Below, piece after piece: positions 29,108 through 37,501 of a stretch of DNA of 64,000 nucleotides (position 1 is its first letter; every line of letters begins with the position of its first letter). Under the pieces are notes generated by a model that worked only from the letters and a program-made list of their open reading frames with translations, made no database searches and was not told where the DNA came from. Position numbers and translations under genes: made by a program. This DNA is from Bordetella parapertussis (lineage in GTDB: Bacteria; Pseudomonadota; Gammaproteobacteria; Burkholderiales; Burkholderiaceae_B): NCBI GenBank assembly GCA_945865935.1, contig CAMBFI010000007.1, forward strand, positions 1 to 64,000, given 5' to 3'.

Positions 29108-31416
29108 TAATGCACGAGTTCAGCTTCCTGATCAGAACCCTTAGGCTTATCAGGTGACTTGGTGTCAAAAGTCAGTACCACCTTTCCGTCCGCGTCAATG
29201 TCTACAAGCACCGAGCCGCCATCCACCAACTTGCCAAACAGCAACTCATCGGCCAGTGCACGGCGCAAGGTATCTTGAATGAGACGCTGCATCGGACGCG
29301 CTCCCATCAGAGGATCAAAGCCATGCTTACCCAAATGCGCACGCAAGGCGTCTGTAAAGGACGCGTCCACACGCTTCTCATGGAGTTGATCTTCGAGCTG
29401 CATCAAGAACTTATCCACCACGCGCAGAATGACATCCTCATTGAGCGACGCGAACGGCACAATCGCATCCAACCGGTTGCGGAACTCCGGTGAAAACATC
29501 CGTTTAATGTCGGCCATTTCATCGCCGCTCTCGCGGGTATTGGAAAAACCAATGTTGGGTTTATTGAGCGCTTCCGCCCCAGCGTTTGTCGTCATAACCA
29601 AAATCACGTTCCGGAAATCAGATTTCCTTCCGTTGTTATCAGTCAGCGTGCCGTGGTCCATTACCTGCAGCAATATATTAAATACATCCGGATGTGCTTT
29701 TTCAATTTCATCCAAAAGCAAGACGCAGTGTGGCTGTTTAGTCACCGCCTCAGTCAGCAGTCCGCCCTGATCAAATCCAACATACCCAGGTGGCGCGCCA
29801 ATCAGTCGCGAAACCGTATGACGCTCCATGTACTCAGACATATCGAAACGCAGCAACTCGACACCGAGCGTGAACGCTAATTGCCGAGCAACCTCTGTTT
29901 TACCCACACCGGTTGGGCCAGAGAACAAAAATGCACCAATTGGCTTTTCAGGGCGACCGAGACCGGAGCGCGCCATTTTGATCGCAGCAGCAAGCGCTTC
30001 AATGGCGTTATCCTGTCCGTAAACCACCGTTTTCAAGTCGCGCTCAAGCGTCGCTAACTTGCTACGATCATCGCTCGAGACCGTTTGCGGCGGAATACGC
30101 GCGATCTTCGAGACAATTGATTCAATCTCTGTCTTACCAATCACTTTCTTTTGTTTCGACCGAGGCAATAAGCGCTGCGCAGCACCCGCCTCATCAATCA
30201 CATCGATCGCCTTATCAGGCAAGTGGCGGTCATTAATGTGTCGCGCCGAAAGCTCTGCAGCCGCAGTCAATGCAGCACTCGAATACTTCACGCCATGATG
30301 CTCTTCAAAGCGTCCCTTGAGACCTCGCAAAATCTGAATGGTTTGCGCGACCGTTGGCTCAACCACATCGACCTTTTGGAAGCGACGCGACAACGCAGCG
30401 TCTTTTTCAAACACGCCACGAAACTCTGTGTAGGTCGTCGCGCCAATGCAGCGTAACTGGCCAGAAGAAAGCGCAGGCTTGAGTAAGTTAGACGCATCGA
30501 GCGTACCGCCCGAAGCCGAACCCGCACCGATCAAGGTGTGAATCTCATCAATAAATAAAATAGCCTGAGGATTATTGCGTAGCTGTTTAAGCACACCCTT
30601 GAGCCTTTGCTCAAAGTCTCCGCGATATTTTGTTCCTGCGAGCAAGGCCCCCATATCCAACGAGAACACCTGTGCGTCTTGCAACACCTCAGGCACCTCT
30701 CCCTGGGTAATGCGATACGCCAGACCTTCAGCAATCGCCGTTTTGCCAACACCGGCTTCGCCAACCAACAGAGGATTATTCTTGCGCCGACGGCAGAGCG
30801 TTTGAATGACTCGCTCGACTTCGTACTCGCGCCCAATCAAGGGATCAATGCGCCCAGCGGTTGCCGCGGCGTTTAAATCTTGCGTATACAAATCCAAAGG
30901 AGACTGCTTTGGCTCGCCTTGCTGCTCTTCAGCACCTCCTTGCTGTTCCTTATTCGTTGCAGGCGCCTCACTCGAGGTTTGCTTGCTGATGCCATGCGAC
31001 AAAAAGTTCACGACATCCAAACGCGATATGCCCTGCTGTTGCAAGTAGTAGACCGCGTGCGATTCTTTCTCGCCAAAAATCGCAACCAGCACATTCGCGC
31101 CCGTCACGGGTTTTTTGGATGCGCCCCCTGCCGAAACATGCATGATTGCGCGCTGAATCACACGCTGAAAGCCTAGCGTGGGCTGCGTATCGACTTCGGC
31201 ACCGGCCGGGATAACGGGCGTGTTGTCCGTGATGAATTTACGTAGATTGCTACGCAACTCGTCGATGTTCGCCGCACAGGCGCGCAACACTTCAATTGCC
31301 GCAGCGTTATCGAGTAGCGAGAGCAACAAATGCTCAACGGTGATGAATTCATGACGCGCGGAACGCGCCTCGACAAATGCCATATGCAGACTTACTTCAA
31401 GCTCTTGGGAAATCAC
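29107..31416 (-). CDS. clpA: ClpA, ATPase subunit of ClpAP protease
   Basis: 769 residues. Clp-N domain (about 1-145, binds ClpS), NBD1 with Walker A GEAGVGKT at 219-226, NBD2 with GPTGVGKT near residue 500, and a ClpP-docking IGF loop (NKPNIGFSNTR). There is no ClpB-type middle coiled coil. GTG start at 31416 with GGAGG four bases upstream. An overlapping ATG-TGA start-stop pair sits at the same spot (31413-31418). Downstream it is coupled to pqiA. Confidence 0.96.
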   Translation of the reverse strand: MISQELEVSLHMAFVEARSARHEFITVEHLLLSLLDNAAAIEVLRACAANIDELRSNLRKFITDNTPVIPAGAEVDTQPTLGFQRVIQRAIMHVSAGGASKKPVTGANVLVAIFGEKESHAVYYLQQQGISRLDVVNFLSHGISKQTSSEAPATNKEQQGGAEEQQGEPKQSPLDLYTQDLNAAATAGRIDPLIGREYEVERVIQTLCRRRKNNPLLVGEAGVGKTAIAEGLAYRITQGEVPEVLQDAQVFSLDMGALLAGTKYRGDFEQRLKGVLKQLRNNPQAILFIDEIHTLIGAGSASGGTLDASNLLKPALSSGQLRCIGATTYTEFRGVFEKDAALSRRFQKVDVVEPTVAQTIQILRGLKGRFEEHHGVKYSSAALTAAAELSARHINDRHLPDKAIDVIDEAGAAQRLLPRSKQKKVIGKTEIESIVSKIARIPPQTVSSDDRSKLATLERDLKTVVYGQDNAIEALAAAIKMARSGLGRPEKPIGAFLFSGPTGVGKTEVARQLAFTLGVELLRFDMSEYMERHTVSRLIGAPPGYVGFDQGGLLTEAVTKQPHCVLLLDEIEKAHPDVFNILLQVMDHGTLTDNNGRKSDFRNVILVMTTNAGAEALNKPNIGFSNTRESGDEMADIKRMFSPEFRNRLDAIVPFASLNEDVILRVVDKFLMQLEDQLHEKRVDASFTDALRAHLGKHGFDPLMGARPMQRLIQDTLRRALADELLFGKLVDGGSVLVDIDADGKVVLTFDTKSPDKPKGSDQEAELVH

Positions 31417-31548
31417 ATTTCCTCCGACATGCTTTCAATTTGAAACACCGTTAATCTGCATTCTATGCTTTTCAGAAAAGAATAATTGCATGACACGTAA
31501 AAACCTTTTTCCTTGAGCGGAATCACTTGTTCAAGAACCTTCATTTTG

Positions 31549-31872
31549 TTAGGCATCGCCGGCGGGCTCCATGACACACTGCAAGGGGTGTTGGCGGGCA
31601 CGGGCAAACTGCGCCACCTGAGCGATGCGGCTGGCCGCAATATCGTGCGGGTAAACCCCACAGATGCCCTTTCCTTCGTGGTGTACTTGCAACATGATGC
31701 GCATCGCCTCTTCTTGGCCCTTGCCGAAGAACTTTTGCAGGACCTGCACAACGAACTCCATCGGGGTGTAATCATCATTGAGCAAAAGCACTTTGTACAT
31801 AGGAGGCGGAGCCGTTTTAGCGGTTTGTTTTTCCACTACGAGATCGGGCGGCAAGGACGTGCGGGTGACCAT
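31549..31872 (-). CDS. clpS: ClpS, N-end-rule adaptor of ClpA
   Basis: 107 residues. After a flexible N terminus comes the conserved core: [17 protein letters not shown] (substrate pocket Asn-Asp), then [17 protein letters not shown] with the pocket histidine. It delivers proteins with destabilising N-terminal residues to ClpAP. ATG at 31872 gives the usual E. coli-like length; a TTG at 31884 in frame is less likely. 132 bp separate it from clpA. Confidence 0.95.
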   Translation of the reverse strand: MVTRTSLPPDLVVEKQTAKTAPPPMYKVLLLNDDYTPMEFVVQVLQKFFGKGQEEAMRIMLQVHHEGKGICGVYPHDIAASRIAQVAQFARARQHPLQCVMEPAGDA

Positions 31873-32111
31873 AAGGGGTGACAATTCTATTGAGAGAAAA
31901 TAAGGTTTTTTTTAACAGACTTAGTAATAAAGCCACAAATGTAGGTTCATGTTAGGCAAACCGATACTTGACGAATTCATCAAACCTGCCCAATATCGCA
32001 TCACACTCAAGAAATTTTGGGTCATTGGGTATCAAATGCTAGGGCTTAGGGCATCATCATAATCTCGAGCGTGCGATTTGATTTGTATAAACTTAAGAAG
32101 AGGCAGTCGGC

Positions 32112-32342
32112 ATGTCAGATTCGACGAGTACTGGCCCTAAGGTCACCGGAACGGTTAAGTGGTTTAACGACGCAAAAGGTTTCGGGTTCGTAACACCAGA
32201 CGATGGTGGTGAGGACTTGTTTGCACACTTTTCGGCAATTCAGATGAATGGTTTCAAAACACTGAAAGAAGGCCAAAAAGTAGCATTCGAAGTCACACAA
32301 GGCCCTAAAGGCAAACAAGCGACTAATATTACTGCCGCTTGA
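32112..32342 (+). CDS. Cold-shock domain protein (CspA family)
   Basis: 76 residues, one cold-shock OB fold. RNP1 is KGFGFV and RNP2 is LFAHFS, the nucleic-acid-binding motifs, after [14 protein letters not shown] chaperone or antiterminator in the cytoplasm. A 5' region of over 200 bp (31885-32111) separates it from divergent clpS; such long leaders are typical of csp mRNAs but no specific element was recognised. A probable terminator lies at 32404-32435, inside the next coding region. Confidence 0.95.
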   Translation: MSDSTSTGPKVTGTVKWFNDAKGFGFVTPDDGGEDLFAHFSAIQMNGFKTLKEGQKVAFEVTQGPKGKQATNITAA

Positions 32343-32377
32343 TAGACAAGGGGTGAATAACCCCTCGGATACTGTTG

Positions 32378-32854
32378 ATGTGTAAATGGCTCTGCCTTCT
32401 TAGACAGCGCAGCCTTCGGGCTGCGCTGTTCTTGTTGCTTGTCGGTCTTGCTATGATCGGAGCACCTCCTGCGGCGAACGCACAGACGGTTGTGCCGTTA
32501 CCTGTAAAACAGCTCACGGTTGGGATGCATGTGATTCGTGCCGAGGTTGCGTCCAACTACGAGAACCGAGCCAGAGGATTGATGTACCGAAAAGAGCTCG
32601 CACCCAACGCAGGCATGCTTTTTGTGTTCCCCTACCCTGCAGTCCAATGTTTCTGGATGCGCAACACCCTGATCCCTCTGTCGATTGCCTTCATCGCCGA
32701 TGACGGGATGATCATCGACATCGTCGACATGGCTCCCATGACAGAAAACTCACATTGCTCGAGCGCCCCAGTGCGGCTCGCACTCGAGATGGAGCAAGGC
32801 TGGTTCGCTAAACGTGGCATCACGATAGGCAAAAAAATAGGCGGATTGCAATAA
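32378..32854 (+). CDS. DUF192 family secreted protein
   Basis: 158 residues. Signal peptide about 1-36: basic n-region, hydrophobic core AALFLLLVGLAMIGA, cleavage after ANA. The DUF192 core follows: RARGLMYRKELAPNAGMLFVFP, CFWMRNTLIPLSIAFI and DMAPMTENSHCSS. Family function is not established; it is a small beta-barrel often next to csp genes in betaproteobacteria. ATG 32378 is preferred to TTG 32375. Two terminator-like hairpins lie inside the coding region, one near each end. Confidence 0.85.
   Translation: MCKWLCLLRQRSLRAALFLLLVGLAMIGAPPAANAQTVVPLPVKQLTVGMHVIRAEVASNYENRARGLMYRKELAPNAGMLFVFPYPAVQCFWMRNTLIPLSIAFIADDGMIIDIVDMAPMTENSHCSSAPVRLALEMEQGWFAKRGITIGKKIGGLQ
32404..32435 (+). terminator. 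Probable csp terminator inside the DUF192 signal-peptide coding region
   Basis: Perfect 11-bp stem (32404-32414 with 32419-32429) closed by a TTCG tetraloop, followed by a T-rich stretch TCTTGTTGCTT. It lies about 60 bp past the cold-shock gene stop and 26 bp into the DUF192 gene. The T run is imperfect, so termination is probably partial. Confidence 0.6.
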
Positions 32855-32862
32855 TCCGCCTA
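32831..32862 (-). terminator. Terminator of the thiolase gene, overlapping the DUF192 3' end
   Basis: 10-bp stem TAGGCGGATT / AATCCGCCTA (32838-32847 with 32853-32862). On the minus strand it is followed by seven T residues (A run 32831-32837). It lies just beyond the thiolase stop and covers the DUF192 stop codon. Confidence 0.85.
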
Positions 32863-32883
32863 CCGATTGCACGTCGTTGAGTC

Positions 32884-34089
32884 TTACACGCGCTCGACAA
32901 TCAACGCGATGCCTTGACCCACCCCGATACACATAGTGCACAGTCCGTAGCGCCCGCCAGTCTGCTCAAGCTGATGCACGGCAGTCATCACTAGACGCGC
33001 ACCGCTCGCACCAAGAGGATGACCCAACGCGATGGCGCCACCGTTTGGATTCACCCGTGGATCGTTATCTGTGATTCCAAGCAGTCGCAATACGGCCAAC
33101 CCTTGCGCAGCGAACGCTTCATTTAATTCGATCACATCCATTTGCGCCATCTTCAGGCCAGTCATGGCAAGCACTTTCTCAGAGGCAGGGCCTGGACCAA
33201 TACCCATAATGCGCGGTTCAACGCCAGCCGTGGCCATCGCGACCACGCGCGCACGAGGTGTGAGTCCATGTTGCTTAGCTGCTTGTTCACTGGCGATCAA
33301 CATCGCCACCGCACCATCATTGACCCCCGACGCATTACCCGCAGTGACTGAGCCGTCCTCTCTCACGACGCCTTTCAATTTCGTAAGTGCCTCGATACTG
33401 GTTTGACGCGGGTGTTCATCTTTCGCGACCAAAATTGGATCGCCCTTCTTCTGGGCAATCGACACTTTTACAATTTCGCTATCAAAGAATCCAGCCTGTT
33501 GTGCAGCAGCCGTTTTCTCTTGACTCGCCATCGCAAACAAGTCCTGATCTTCTCGAGAGACCTTAAACTGAACCGCAACATTCTCTGCCGTCTCTGGCAT
33601 CGAATCTACTCCGTACTTCGCCTTCATCAACTTATTGACGAAACGCCACCCAATCGTCGTGTCAAAAATAGAGGCGTTGCGGGAAAATGCTGAATCCGCC
33701 TTACCCATGACAAAAGGCGCGCGTGTCATGCTTTCCACACCGCCCGCCAACATTAGGGACGCATCCCCCGCCCGAATCGCACGCGCGGCGGTGCCAACGG
33801 CGTCCATCCCTGAGCCGCACAGTCGATTGATCGTGCCACCAGGCACCACATCTGGTAGACCAGCAAGCAGAGTCGCCATACGCGCGACGTTGCGGTTATC
33901 TTCGCCTGCCTGGTTGGCGCAACCCATCAGTGCATCATCAAGCTTTGACCAATCGACCTTGGCGTTGCGTGCCGCAAGCTCCCGAATCGCAATCGAGAGC
34001 AGATCATCGGGCCGAACCGACGCAAGCGCGCCACCATAGCGACCAAACGGTGTACGAATCGCATCACAAATAAAAGCATCGATTGCCAT
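32884..34089 (-). CDS. pcaF: Thiolase, probably 3-oxoadipyl-CoA thiolase
   Basis: 401 residues. Nucleophilic C91 in NRLCGSGMDAVG, ALGHPLGASGARL with the catalytic His, and the second Cys in CTMCIGVGQG. The opening EAFICDAIRTP-like region and GCANQAGEDNRNVARM resemble PcaF/PaaJ, which cleaves 3-oxoadipyl-CoA to succinyl-CoA and acetyl-CoA at the end of the beta-ketoadipate or phenylacetate pathway. No other aromatic-degradation gene lies nearby, so a general acetyl-CoA acyltransferase role remains possible. A terminator follows the stop. Confidence 0.82.
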   Translation of the reverse strand: MAIDAFICDAIRTPFGRYGGALASVRPDDLLSIAIRELAARNAKVDWSKLDDALMGCANQAGEDNRNVARMATLLAGLPDVVPGGTINRLCGSGMDAVGTAARAIRAGDASLMLAGGVESMTRAPFVMGKADSAFSRNASIFDTTIGWRFVNKLMKAKYGVDSMPETAENVAVQFKVSREDQDLFAMASQEKTAAAQQAGFFDSEIVKVSIAQKKGDPILVAKDEHPRQTSIEALTKLKGVVREDGSVTAGNASGVNDGAVAMLIASEQAAKQHGLTPRARVVAMATAGVEPRIMGIGPGPASEKVLAMTGLKMAQMDVIELNEAFAAQGLAVLRLLGITDNDPRVNPNGGAIALGHPLGASGARLVMTAVHQLEQTGGRYGLCTMCIGVGQGIALIVERV

Positions 34090-34143
34090 GACCTGTTCCC
34101 CAATGTTGTAAGAATTTTCAATTGAGGAATCTTAGCGCATCAA

Positions 34144-34174
34144 GCAAAAAAAATGCCGGCACAAGGCCGGCATC
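34144..34174 (-). terminator. Intrinsic terminator of sodB
   Basis: On the minus strand, ATGCCGGC / GCCGGCAT arms (34166-34173 with 34153-34160) with a 5-base loop, followed by eight T. Lies about 20 bp past the sodB stop and before the thiolase start. Confidence 0.9.
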
Positions 34175-34191
34175 GATCGGACAGAAAGTGG

Positions 34192-34770
34192 TTAGCCGAA
34201 ATTCTTAGCCGCGAACGACCAGTTCACGAGGCTCCAGAAGCTTTCGAGATACTTGGGGCGCGCATTACGAAAATCGATGTAGTAGGCATGTTCCCAGACG
34301 TCACAGGTCAACAAAGGTACATCAGTCGTTGTCAAGGGCGTCGCGGCGTTGCTGGTGTTGACGATATCAACCGAACCATCAGGCTTTTTAACGAGCCACG
34401 TCCAGCCAGAGCCGAAATTGCCAGCCGCTGACTTATTGAAAGCTTCTTTGAACGCAGCAACGCTGCCCCATTTGGCATTAATCGCATCAGCAAGCTTGCC
34501 GGTTGGCTCGCCACCCGCATTGGGCGCCATGCTGTTCCAGTAGAACGTGTGGTTCCAAATTTGCGCTGCGTTGTTGAATACGCCACCCGAAGATTTCTTG
34601 ACGATTTCTTCAAGGGAAGCGGACTCAAACTCAGTACCTGGGATTAAGTTGTTCAGGTTGGTCACGTAAGTCTGGTGATGTTTGCCGTAGTGGAACTCGA
34701 GCGTTTCTTTCGAAATGATCGGAGCCAAGGCATCCATGGCGTAGGGCAGAGCTGGAAGTGTGTGGGCCAT
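34192..34770 (-). CDS. sodB: Superoxide dismutase (Fe type)
   Basis: 192 residues. Metal ligands: H27 ([13 protein letters not shown]), His in WNHTFYW near 74, and Asp/His in [11 protein letters not shown] near 157-161. The residues [14 protein letters not shown] and FGSGWTWLV fit iron-type SOD. Cytoplasmic, disproportionates superoxide. An AGAGGA ribosome-binding site is about 10 bases upstream. A TACAAT element lies about 55 bp upstream without a good -35. Confidence 0.95.
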   Translation of the reverse strand: MAHTLPALPYAMDALAPIISKETLEFHYGKHHQTYVTNLNNLIPGTEFESASLEEIVKKSSGGVFNNAAQIWNHTFYWNSMAPNAGGEPTGKLADAINAKWGSVAAFKEAFNKSAAGNFGSGWTWLVKKPDGSVDIVNTSNAATPLTTTDVPLLTCDVWEHAYYIDFRNARPKYLESFWSLVNWSFAAKNFG

Positions 34771-34867
34771 TGCTGCAAATCCTCTTGAAGGTAGGTAAAA
34801 CGAACAGGCTAATCATATTGTATCGGACACCGAATGATGCGGCACGCATCCCATAATCGGTTAAGGG

Positions 34868-36220
34868 TTAAGGTCGGACGTCTTGAACGTCAACGGTGAT
34901 GCCGCCTTCTGAAAGCGTCACATCCAGCTGTGCGCCGAGCTTTAGGCTTGCGGCTTGCCGCACAATCTCCCCCTGTTCATTGCGCACGATGGCGTAACCA
35001 CGCGCCAGAGTATGCGACGGGCTCAGCGCACGCAACTGGGCCTGCACCGCCCCCAGTCTTGCCGTGTTGTCTGCACTCGCACGCTGCTGCGCGGCAACCA
35101 TAGCGCGCGCGGCGCGGGCAAGTCTGGCGCGGGGCGGCGATAAGTCTGGCAACTGGCCTTGCAGACGATCATGGGCACGAACAGCCAAGGCCGCTCTGCG
35201 CTGCGCGGTCTGTTGCCAAACCGCTTGCAAACGAAATTTTAGTCCGCTCAAACGCTCCGCCTGATGCCTTAAGCGATCACCTGGCGACACCACGGCCGCA
35301 GCAGCGCGGTCCAGACGCTGGGCCAACCGCTCAAGTTTGCGTTGCACCTCGCGGTTGAGTTGATCAGCCAAGCCCTCGACTTCAGCCAAGAGTGCCGCAC
35401 GCGTCATACAAACGAGCTCTGCAGCCGCGGTGGGGGTTGGCGCGCGAACATCAGAGACGAAATCTGCAATCGTGAAGTCTGTTTCATGGCCAACGCCAGA
35501 CACGACCGGCAAGAGGCTGGAGGCAATATCACGCGCTAACCCTTCGTCGTTAAAACTCCAGAGGTCCTCAATACTGCCCCCCCCTCGTACCAAGAGAACC
35601 ACATCGACCTCCTGGCGCTCGTTTGCTTGGGCCAGGGCTTGACGCAGCTGCAATGCCGCCTCAGCGCCTTGCACAGCGGCGGGGTAGATCACCACAGACA
35701 GGTGGGGCGCACGGCGCGCCAACGTCGTCAGCACGTCACGCAAAGCGGCGGCCGCCAACGACGTCACAATCCCGACCGCGCGTGGATAGTGCGGCAATGG
35801 ACGCTTTTGCTCGGAGTCGAATAAGCCCTCGGATTCAAGCTTGGCTTTGAGGGCAACAAACGCCTCAAAGAGCGAGCCCAAACCGGCTCGCCGCATTTGG
35901 TCAACCTGCACTTGGTATTCACCACGCGCTTCATACAGTGTGACTCGACCCCGAATTTCAACGGAATCGCCCGACTTAGGAGAAAAGCCCACGGCAGAAG
36001 CTCGCCCCCTGAACATCACTGCCCGGACGGATGCCGCATCATCCTTTAAAGTGAAATACCAATGCCCTGACGCTGCCGGCGTAAAGTTGGAAATCTCACC
36101 GCGCACCCAACTCACATCAAAGCTTTGCTCGAGCAAACGCGAAACAGCGCGATTTAACTCACTAACTGACAAAATATCCCGCGTCTGGCCTACGTTTTCT
36201 GTCTGAAATTCTTTATTCAT
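34868..36220 (-). CDS. xseA: Exodeoxyribonuclease VII large subunit
   Basis: 450 residues from ATG 36220. N-terminal OB-fold (about 15-110: LSVSELNRAVSRLLEQ, VRGEISNF), central catalytic domain (RGGGSIEDLWSFNDE, GVGHETDFTIADFVSD, RAPTPTAAAE), then a long helical coiled-coil C terminus. It degrades single-stranded DNA with the small subunit XseB, which is not in the window. The open frame continues 31 codons further but ATG 36220 gives the family start. Confidence 0.95.
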   Translation of the reverse strand: MNKEFQTENVGQTRDILSVSELNRAVSRLLEQSFDVSWVRGEISNFTPAASGHWYFTLKDDAASVRAVMFRGRASAVGFSPKSGDSVEIRGRVTLYEARGEYQVQVDQMRRAGLGSLFEAFVALKAKLESEGLFDSEQKRPLPHYPRAVGIVTSLAAAALRDVLTTLARRAPHLSVVIYPAAVQGAEAALQLRQALAQANERQEVDVVLLVRGGGSIEDLWSFNDEGLARDIASSLLPVVSGVGHETDFTIADFVSDVRAPTPTAAAELVCMTRAALLAEVEGLADQLNREVQRKLERLAQRLDRAAAAVVSPGDRLRHQAERLSGLKFRLQAVWQQTAQRRAALAVRAHDRLQGQLPDLSPPRARLARAARAMVAAQQRASADNTARLGAVQAQLRALSPSHTLARGYAIVRNEQGEIVRQAASLKLGAQLDVTLSEGGITVDVQDVRP

Positions 36221-36488
36221 GAGGCTCTTGAAGGCATATATGTCCACAAACGCAATAAAATCGTAATAAGTCATTGTGACATAATAAAAACTAGCCACAC
36301 GTACTAAACTCAATTACAATTCAATCATAACCAATTGAATTAATTGAATTAATTATCAACGTTTCAAAAATTGCTCATTTTTTGATCAATTGATGGATAC
36401 CCAACGTTTTCCGTCATTTACGAAGATACTCACATAATTATCCACAAGTTCTGTGGATAGATTTATCACCCCTCCAACGAGGTATGTT
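36221..36488. promoter_or_regulatory. AT-rich divergent intergenic region with two facing DnaA-box-like sites
   Basis: 268 bp between xseA and exbB, visibly richer in A+T than the flanks. It holds AATTGAATT twice in tandem (about 36333-36352) and, at 36438-36460, TTATCCACA (perfect DnaA-box consensus) facing TGTGGATAG (reverse complement CTATCCACA, one mismatch) across 5 bases. The inner 8 bp of each form a perfect inverted repeat. It must also hold the promoters for both divergent transcripts; none could be fixed with confidence. Confidence 0.55.
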
Positions 36489-37100
36489 TTGCACTCAATC
36501 GTTATTCAGGCTGGTTGGCCAATTTGGCTGTTAATTCTCGTTTCAATCGCAGGGTTAGCGATTGTGATCGAGCGCACGCTAAGCCTGCAGCCTCGCCGCA
36601 TCGCTCCCCCTGAGCTTACCAATCAAGTATTACAGATGGTCCGGGCGCATGCCGACCAGCCTGAGGCCATCGAAAAACTCCGTCAGTCCTCTGCGTTAGG
36701 CCAAGTGCTCGCTGAAATCCTTAGCCGCCGTGATCTCCCCGCCAACGAACTGCGCCTGGTCGCCGAGGACGCGGGGCGTGATGTGGCCTTTGAACTCGAG
36801 CGCTACCTCCCCGCCTTGGCGACGGTTGCCACGATAGCTCCGCTGCTTGGTCTTTTCGGTACCGTCATCGGAATGATCGAAATCTTCGCCGCTTACCGGC
36901 CAGATGGCTCAGACCCGACCGAGCTCGCTCGGGGCATCTCAATCGCGCTCTACAACACTGGTTTTGGCATCCTGATCGCGATCCCCGCAGTGATCGCGCA
37001 TCGGCATTTCAAATCTCGCGTCCAAGCTCTGCTTGTTCAAATGGAGCAGTCCGCGCGCAAGGTCGTCGCAAGTCTGCGCGAGAACCAGACGCGATCATGA
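36489..37100 (+). CDS. exbB: ExbB/TolQ/MotA family proton-channel protein
   Basis: 203 residues from TTG 36489. Three membrane segments: about 8-27, 115-140 (ALATVATIAPLLGLFGTVIGMIEIF, the family signature) and 160-180. With ExbD it forms a proton-driven motor energising TonB-dependent uptake. The TTG start is preceded by GAGG at good spacing and gives the family opening HSIVIQAGWPIWLL; GTG at 36453 is an in-frame alternative but falls in the inverted repeat. The exbD ATG overlaps its stop by 4 bp. No tonB is adjacent. Confidence 0.88.
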   Translation: MHSIVIQAGWPIWLLILVSIAGLAIVIERTLSLQPRRIAPPELTNQVLQMVRAHADQPEAIEKLRQSSALGQVLAEILSRRDLPANELRLVAEDAGRDVAFELERYLPALATVATIAPLLGLFGTVIGMIEIFAAYRPDGSDPTELARGISIALYNTGFGILIAIPAVIAHRHFKSRVQALLVQMEQSARKVVASLRENQTRS

Positions 37101-37501
37101 ACTTTCGCACCGCAAATCCGAACGATGACAGCCCAGACATCAACCTGATTCCGCTGATCGATGTGTTGCTCGTGATGTTGATTTTTTTGGCTGCCACCAC
37201 CACCTTCACTCGCCAGCAAGCGATCAAAATCAATTTGCCGCAAGCGAATGCAGAGGTCACTGACACGCTGCCTATTGAGCTCGCCATCTCGCAAGATGGC
37301 CGCTTTGCCGTCGCAGGCAAGATCGTCGAGAGCAGCGAATTAGCAGCGGCCCTCAAATTCGCCGCACAGCATCTGGATCCGCCGATTGTGCTGATCCGGG
37401 CCGACAGCCTTGCACCTCATCAGTTTGTTGTGTTTGCGATGCAAGCCGCACGCGAGGGCGGTATCGGACGCGTGCAGTTTGCGACACAGGCTAGAGAGTG
37501 A
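37097..37501 (+). CDS. exbD: ExbD/TolR family biopolymer transport protein
   Basis: 134 residues. One N-terminal membrane helix holding the essential Asp (NLIPLIDVLLVMLIFL), then a periplasmic domain. Partner of the preceding ExbB-like protein; the two overlap by ATGA. A further GTGA overlap links it to lpxK, a conserved betaproteobacterial arrangement. Confidence 0.9.
   Translation: MNFRTANPNDDSPDINLIPLIDVLLVMLIFLAATTTFTRQQAIKINLPQANAEVTDTLPIELAISQDGRFAVAGKIVESSELAAALKFAAQHLDPPIVLIRADSLAPHQFVVFAMQAAREGGIGRVQFATQARE

Noticed and set aside
32349-32365. AGGGGT-GAATA-ACCCCT hairpin just after the cold-shock gene as terminator
   Set aside because: Only 6 bp and no T run; the hairpin at 32404-32429 is far stronger.
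36221-36488. Chromosomal replication origin
   Set aside because: Only one exact and one near DnaA box, and none of the usual origin neighbours (dnaA, dnaN, gyrB, parAB, mnmG, rpmH) are present.
36453-36488. GTG start for exbB 12 codons upstream
   Set aside because: It falls inside the inverted repeat, lacks a ribosome-binding site and adds residues unlike the family; TTG 36489 has GAGG upstream.
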